DNA from: Sphingobacterium sp. SGR-19
GTDB lineage: Bacteria > Bacteroidota > Bacteroidia > Sphingobacteriales > Sphingobacteriaceae
NCBI RefSeq assembly: GCF_011043555.1
Contig: NZ_JAAKGS010000005.1
Coordinates: 1 to 64,000 of the forward strand
DNA length: 64,000 bases
Reading direction: 5' to 3'
Each line of letters starts with the position of its first letter. The first letter of the stretch is position 1. The position numbers and the translations under genes are program-made. This document shows positions 60,440 through 64,000 of this stretch, one piece after another. The notes below the pieces were generated by a model. The model did not search any database. It was given only the letters and a program-made list of their open reading frames with translations, and was not told the origin of the DNA.

Positions 60440-60578
60440 TGCTTGAGCGTATCCGGTAATCCTTGGATAAGGCCATTGACTTCTCCCGTTTCCTGTGCGA
60501 AAGCAAGAGTAGATGGCTGAACTTCCGCGACGTCGTAAGTAAATTAGGCCATCCCTGTAGTTGCCAATTATACATCAT
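60388..60578 (-). pseudogene. fic pseudogene with a 930-bp internal deletion
   Basis: The N-terminal part (MMYNWQLQGWPN, then frameshifted) and the last codons (matching YQLNLPQSKM in altered frame) of the Fic gene are joined directly. Compared with the intact gene, 62401-63330 is absent, with a CT microhomology at the joint. One base is also missing near 60545, which breaks the frame. The start context and hairpin match the intact copy. Confidence 0.9.
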
Positions 60579-60622
60579 GAGCCGATTACATTTTTTAATC
60601 GGCTCATTAATCAATCTTTCAA
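60551..60622. repeat. fic start-region repeat (copy R2)
   Basis: Matches 54900-54971 and, in part, 63443-63498. It includes the palindrome GAGCCGATTA (60579-60588)/TAATCGGCTC (60596-60605), perfect over 10 bp. Confidence 0.9.
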
Positions 60623-60681
60623 TCAACTGCGTGTGTCGTATGTGAGTAGAGGTGTATCGCTTACGATACGATATCGACGTC

Positions 60682-60707
60682 AAAACGTATCGTGGACGAT
60701 ACGTTTT
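60682..60707. promoter_or_regulatory. AAAACGTATCG palindrome upstream of the AAA ATPase gene (copy 3)
   Basis: AAAACGTATCG (60682-60692) and CGATACGTTTT (60697-60707), an 11-bp perfect inverted repeat with TGGA between. It lies 13 bp before the -7 element at 60721, where a repressor could block RNA polymerase. Confidence 0.7.
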
Positions 60708-60720
60708 AAGGTTAATTTCG

Positions 60721-60728
60721 TACCTTTG
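60721..60728 (+). promoter_or_regulatory. Candidate -7 element of the AAA ATPase gene (TACCTTTG)
   Basis: TACCTTTG matches TAnnTTTG and ends 8 bp before the ATG at 60737, so the mRNA would be leaderless or nearly so. Confidence 0.5.
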
Positions 60729-60736
60729 ATGATACA

Positions 60737-61933
60737 ATGGAAGCATTAATTAGCAAATACAGAAATTTACTGCAACAGACTGATATCAGTTTTGTCCGTG
60801 GATTGAGCAATAAAATCAATTGGAATGCGCGTGCTGTGTGCATTGAGGGAGCGAGAGGTACGGGCAAGTCTACCCTCATGCTACAGCATATCAAGTCTAC
60901 GCTGCCTCTTCATTTGACACTATATCTCTCCTTGGATGATCTATATTTCAAGCAACATAGTCTGCTGTCTGTCGCGGAACGCTTTTACCAGGAAGGCGGA
61001 AGATACCTTTTTTTAGATGAGGTGCATAAATATGCGGATTGGCAGACGGAGGTGAAGAATTTATATGACTTCAAACCACAACTTCACATTGTGGTGTCTG
61101 GCTCATCCATATTGGCTTTACAACAATCCAATGCGGACCTTAGCCGACGTCTGTTACGCTATCATTTGCCTGAGCTATCTCTTCGGGAGTTTATTGCCCT
61201 CAAAACAGGTGTCGCCCTTCCGGAATATCAGCTACACGATTTGCTAGAAAGCCACCAAGCTATAGTCGACGACATAAAAAAATCTGTGACCTCTCCATTA
61301 AAATTTTTTCGAGAATATCTGACTTACGGAGCGTACCCATTTTTTAAAGAGGGAGAATCCGAATATCTCATGCGTATCCAGCAGCTGATCAACGTTATTA
61401 TTGATTACGATCTTCCAGAAGCACGGCCGATGGAAGTCAGCACATTGGCTAAGTTGAAAAAATTGCTTTATATCATATCGACGGCAGTTCCCTTTACACC
61501 GAATATCACGCGTTTGGCCGAACAAATATCCACTTCTCGAAACAGATTGCTGGATATGTTAGAACTTCTTGAAAAGGCGCAGCTGATCCGCAACTTACGC
61601 AGCTCTTCCTTTGGCATCAGCCTCATGAATAAGCCTGAAAAAGTTTTTCTTCACAACAATAGCCTAATCATGGCGCTGGCAGAAGGGCAGGCTAATTCGG
61701 GCAATTTGAGAGAGACATTTTTCTTCACACAGCTCAATGGTGCAGGCTATCGAGTGTCCTACCCTAAAACGGGCGACTTTTTGGTTGAACAGAAGTATAC
61801 CTTTGAAGTCGGCGGTAAAAATAAGACTTTCAAACAGATCGCCGATGAGCCAGAGGCTTATCTTGCCATCGATGATCTGGAATATGGAACTTCGCGTAAA
61901 ATCCCGCTTTGGCTTTTTGGTTTTCTTTATTAG
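60737..61933 (+). CDS. AAA_14-family ATPase with C-terminal nuclease-like domain (DUF4143 type)
   Basis: 398 residues. Walker A GARGTGKSTL near 36-45 and Walker B RYLFLDEVHKYADW near 92-105 with the sensor VVSGSSILAL. The family's ELSLREFIAL motif follows. The C-terminal DUF4143 region ends in a PD-(D/E)XK-like element (YPKTGDFLVEQKYTFEVGGKNK), usual for these ATPases. Function in the family is not settled; roles in transport of DNA, regulation or defence have been guessed. The gene sits between the two copies of the duplicated fic region and has its own operator-like palindrome. Confidence 0.88.
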   Translation: MEALISKYRNLLQQTDISFVRGLSNKINWNARAVCIEGARGTGKSTLMLQHIKSTLPLHLTLYLSLDDLYFKQHSLLSVAERFYQEGGRYLFLDEVHKYADWQTEVKNLYDFKPQLHIVVSGSSILALQQSNADLSRRLLRYHLPELSLREFIALKTGVALPEYQLHDLLESHQAIVDDIKKSVTSPLKFFREYLTYGAYPFFKEGESEYLMRIQQLINVIIDYDLPEARPMEVSTLAKLKKLLYIISTAVPFTPNITRLAEQISTSRNRLLDMLELLEKAQLIRNLRSSSFGISLMNKPEKVFLHNNSLIMALAEGQANSGNLRETFFFTQLNGAGYRVSYPKTGDFLVEQKYTFEVGGKNKTFKQIADEPEAYLAIDDLEYGTSRKIPLWLFGFLY

Positions 61934-62348
61934 CTATTAAATTTGTCTCCAGCCCCATTGTGGTGCGTTCACGACGGTCACCTTTTAGGGCTGAAGATCG
62001 ATACGCGACACGCCATCACGCAGCCGGATACTACCCAAATCTATCTCCGCCTGTGTGGTGCTGTGATACGCGGAAATAGTGATATTTGAAAGCGAAACTT
62101 TCAAATTACAGTATTTTTCTAGTATTTTTTTGCAATTTGAAAGTCTGGATTTCAAATTGCAAATATTATTATATCCCGGATATGTTCGTCAAGTTATGGG
62201 AGGCGCGCTCAAAACACGCTCCTAAATGCGCAACTTCGCGATGATGGATACGATAATAGCTTGAAAACGTATCGCCGACGATACGTTTGAAGACCATTGG
62301 GACTTTTAAGAAATATGTACGAAGTTGGGATTTGATGTACTGATCAAT
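61934..62348. other. Intergenic region with a coding relic, two palindromes and the right repeat copy
   Basis: The minus strand at 61985-62086 reads ITISAYHSTTQAEIDLGSI then RLRDGVSRIDLQP and a stop, which looks like the tail of an exported glycosidase-type protein with no gene left upstream. TTTGAAAG/CTTTCAAA (62085-62105) and GCAATTTGAAA/TTTCAAATTGC (62132-62160) are two perfect inverted repeats sharing the TTTGAAA core. The direct repeat begins at 62201. Confidence 0.45.
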
Positions 62349-62400
62349 TTACATCTTGGATTGAGGTAGGTTCAATTGATACCGAACAGAACGCCCCGCT
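62201..62400. repeat. Direct repeat of the fic 3' region (right copy)
   Basis: Matches 60249-60439 apart from 9 extra bases at about 62342-62350. It holds the third AAACGTATCG/CGATACGTTT palindrome (62265-62288) and the 3' end of the intact fic gene. Confidence 0.9.
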
Positions 62401-63470
62401 CCCTCCTGAACCAATACCCCCATTTCATGCAGTTGCTGTAAATCGCGCGTAGCGGTGGCTTTTGAAACCTTGGTAATACCCATGTACTTCTTGGCCGTCA
62501 TCCCTCCATCGAAACCCTCGGCTCCCTTGTCCAGCATTTTATTGATCGCCTTCCATTGCCGCTCGTCAAGCCGGGTTTTATACCGATCATAAAATTGCGC
62601 TTTCTTCAACGTAAACAGCACCATGGCTTTGGCTCCCCGCTGCGCATCCAGGATTACGCTTGCAAAATAAACCATCCATGCGGTGATGTCCAACGCACGC
62701 TGGGCTTCCTTCAACGCATCGTAATAAGCCTTTTTATTCGCCTCGATGGTTTTGGAGAGGCTCAGCATGATGGGGCGTCCAAGCGATTGTGATAGAGCAT
62801 TCTCCGCTATCGCCCGTCCGATGCGACCGTTGCCGTCTTCAAAGGGATGGATCGATTCGAAATACAGGTGTGCGATTGTCGACTTCAGTATGGCCTCGGG
62901 CACTTGCCCTTTTAGTGGGAAGTTTGCTGAATTGTACCATCCGACAAAGCGTTCCATCTCCTCCGGTACCCGTGTCGATGGCGGTGCTTCGTAATGGACG
63001 ATTTCCCGACCATAGGCTCCAGAGACAATTTGCATAGGGGTGTCGCCCTGTCGCCACTCGCCCGGATTGATACGCCCTGCATTGGCAGCAAAAAGTAAGC
63101 GGTGCCAAGCTTTGAGCGTATCGAGTGTCAGGGGCTGTTGAAAGTTCTGTCTTACTTCCACCATCAATTGGGCCACGCCCGATGCCCGCTGATCTTTAAC
63201 GTGGACCGGCGTATCGTTTAATCCCAGATTATTCCGGATGGAAGACATCACGTCCTCACGACTTAAGTACTCTCCTTCGATTTCGGAGGTTTTTACCGCT
63301 TCCGAAAGCATGAGCTGGAGCAGAGTTTCTTGCTTGAGCGTATCCGGTAATCCTTGGATAAGGCCATTGACTTCTCCCATTTCCTGTGCGAAAGCAAGAA
63401 TAGATGGTTGAACTTCCGCGACGTCGTAAGTAAAGTTAGGCCATCCCTGTAGTTGCCAATTATACATCAT
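62349..63470 (-). CDS. Fic-family protein (AMP-transferase type)
   Basis: 373 residues. A Fic_N domain precedes the Fic core. Active-site motif HPFEDGNGRIGR near 207-218, with the catalytic His. An inhibitory-helix-like SEIEGEYLS segment is near 60 (MLSEAVKTSEIEGEYLSREDV), which in this class blocks ATP until relieved. The C-terminal winged helix (MTAKKYMGITKVSKATATRDLQQLHEMGVLVQEGAGRSVRYQL) is a DNA-binding part and suggests autoregulation at the GAGCCGATTA palindromes around its promoter. Probably AMPylates a protein target. Start could be either of two adjacent ATGs. Confidence 0.92.
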   Translation of the reverse strand: MMYNWQLQGWPNFTYDVAEVQPSILAFAQEMGEVNGLIQGLPDTLKQETLLQLMLSEAVKTSEIEGEYLSREDVMSSIRNNLGLNDTPVHVKDQRASGVAQLMVEVRQNFQQPLTLDTLKAWHRLLFAANAGRINPGEWRQGDTPMQIVSGAYGREIVHYEAPPSTRVPEEMERFVGWYNSANFPLKGQVPEAILKSTIAHLYFESIHPFEDGNGRIGRAIAENALSQSLGRPIMLSLSKTIEANKKAYYDALKEAQRALDITAWMVYFASVILDAQRGAKAMVLFTLKKAQFYDRYKTRLDERQWKAINKMLDKGAEGFDGGMTAKKYMGITKVSKATATRDLQQLHEMGVLVQEGAGRSVRYQLNLPQSKM

Positions 63471-63541
63471 GAGCCGATTACATTTCTTAACCGGCTCAAA
63501 TTTAAGTAAAAAGTGAGCCGATTACAAGTTTTAATCGGCTC
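63443..63541 (-). promoter_or_regulatory. fic promoter with two flanking palindromes (copy R3)
   Basis: On the minus strand a -7 element TAAATTTG lies at 63497-63504. GAGCCGATTA/TAACCGGCTC (63471-63497, one mismatch) covers the likely start site and GAGCCGATTA/TAATCGGCTC (63515-63541, perfect) lies near -33. These are fitting positions for autoregulation. 63443-63498 is the part shared with the R1 and R2 copies. Confidence 0.65.
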
Positions 63542-63594
63542 GATCAGTATTCACCAACAGCGGCGATGGTTCCCGGGTGATAACGATGTCGCAC

Positions 63595-64000
63595 TTAAAA
63601 CAACGTTAAGTTTTTCCGATAGTAGGAAGGGCTCATATGTACATGTTTCTTAAAAGTTTTAGAAAAATGGAAACGGTCCGAAAAGCCACAGTCGTGTGCG
63701 ATTTCATCTAAATTTTTATCAGAATGATGCATAAGGTTAAGGGCATTTTCAATTCTGGTCCTTATGATATACTGTTGGATGGAGACTCCTGTCGCGTTCT
63801 TAAAAAGTCTGGCAAATGAGTTGGATGCCATATTTGCCATCACAGCCAGTGTATTGTTAGAAATCATCTTATTGTAGTTATTGTCGATATAAGCTATAGC
63901 AGCAAAAATACGTTGATCCATCGTTCGAAAATCAGTTAAGAAATTTTCTAGCCGCATTAAGCACATGCCAATAAGCATATTAACCTTCAGACAGTCAAAG
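63595..64000 (-). CDS. AraC-family transcriptional regulator (partial, 5' end outside the window)
   Basis: The last 134 codons of an AraC/XylS-type regulator; the frame stays open to the right edge, so the N-terminal effector domain lies beyond. The double helix-turn-helix is complete: AAIAYIDNNYNKMISNNTLAVMANMASNSFARLFKNATGVSIQQYIIRTRIENALNLM, then IAHDCGFSDRFHFSKTFKKHVHMSPSYYRK, the conserved AraC end motif. The signal sensed cannot be told. Confidence 0.88.
   Translation of the reverse strand, partial: FDCLKVNMLIGMCLMRLENFLTDFRTMDQRIFAAIAYIDNNYNKMISNNTLAVMANMASNSFARLFKNATGVSIQQYIIRTRIENALNLMHHSDKNLDEIAHDCGFSDRFHFSKTFKKHVHMSPSYYRKNLTLF

Overview
The window reads as Bacteroidota chromosome, most likely a Sphingobacteriaceae-type organism (Sphingobacterium, Pedobacter or Parapedobacter relatives). 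This rests on three SusC/SusD pairs, FecI/FecR-type sigma and anti-sigma proteins, a DUF4374/PepSY/TonB iron locus, DUF4954, DUF6266 and promoter elements of the TAnnTTTG type. No rRNA or tRNA gene was recognised. Genus assignment is inference.

Layout. 1-6.1 kb: tail of a polysaccharide cluster (DegT-type aminotransferase, Wza-like lipoprotein, Wzc-like tyrosine kinase, Wzi/RemB-like outer-membrane protein). 6.1-14.1 kb: anti-sigma fecR, susC, susD and a lipoprotein, with the fecI-type sigma gene at the far end under its own promoter. 14.2-23.5 kb: a sugar-utilisation locus (LacI regulator, SusC, SusD, secreted GH130 enzyme, ROK kinase, sugar porter), probably for a mannoside. 23.5-27.2 kb: an ECF sigma gene, small ORFs, a transposase-like fragment, a RelE-type toxin-antitoxin pair and a short-chain dehydrogenase gene with a 97-bp piece of itself copied on the other side of the toxin-antitoxin pair. 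27.2-33.5 kb: a XusABC-like siderophore locus (PepSY reductase, TonB receptor, DUF4374 lipoprotein) sharing one divergent promoter dyad, then a small ORF and a FucP-type permease. 33.6-37.1 kb: an ECF sigma stress operon with Hsp20, and a membrane protein. 37.1-41 kb: a gene graveyard (AlbA_2/AAA_4 fragment, macro-domain remnant, broken Rpn gene) around an intact Rpn nuclease and an XRE-DUF3800 pair. 41-47.9 kb: a structured leader, then TlpA-SusC-SusD and a convergent small exported protein. 48.1-54.9 kb: Crp-type regulator, acyltransferase-like protein, LytS/LytR-type two-component pair, small HTH protein, a striking 11-bp-phased inverted array, DUF6266 and a lysis-like cassette. 55-60.1 kb: sugar nucleotidyltransferase, DUF4954 and GlmS. 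60.2-64 kb: a duplicated fic region with an AAA ATPase between the copies, and the start-less end of an AraC regulator.

Most interesting region: 50.3-54.9 kb. The two-component pair and a small HTH gene run in one direction into about 265 bp in which a TTCGGG hexamer recurs every 11 bp, with 10 units in one orientation, an 18-bp perfect stem at the centre, and the following units inverted while staying in the same 11-bp phase. A promoter candidate follows, then DUF6266, a small three-helix membrane protein, a CHAP-type peptidoglycan hydrolase and a lipoprotein with a C-terminal membrane helix. This looks like a regulated holin/endolysin/spanin-like module with its own nucleoprotein array. I know of no description of it.

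A second theme is ectopic short copies of genes: pieces of the wzi-like, DUF3800, SDR and fic genes recur elsewhere in the window as 40-380 bp relics.
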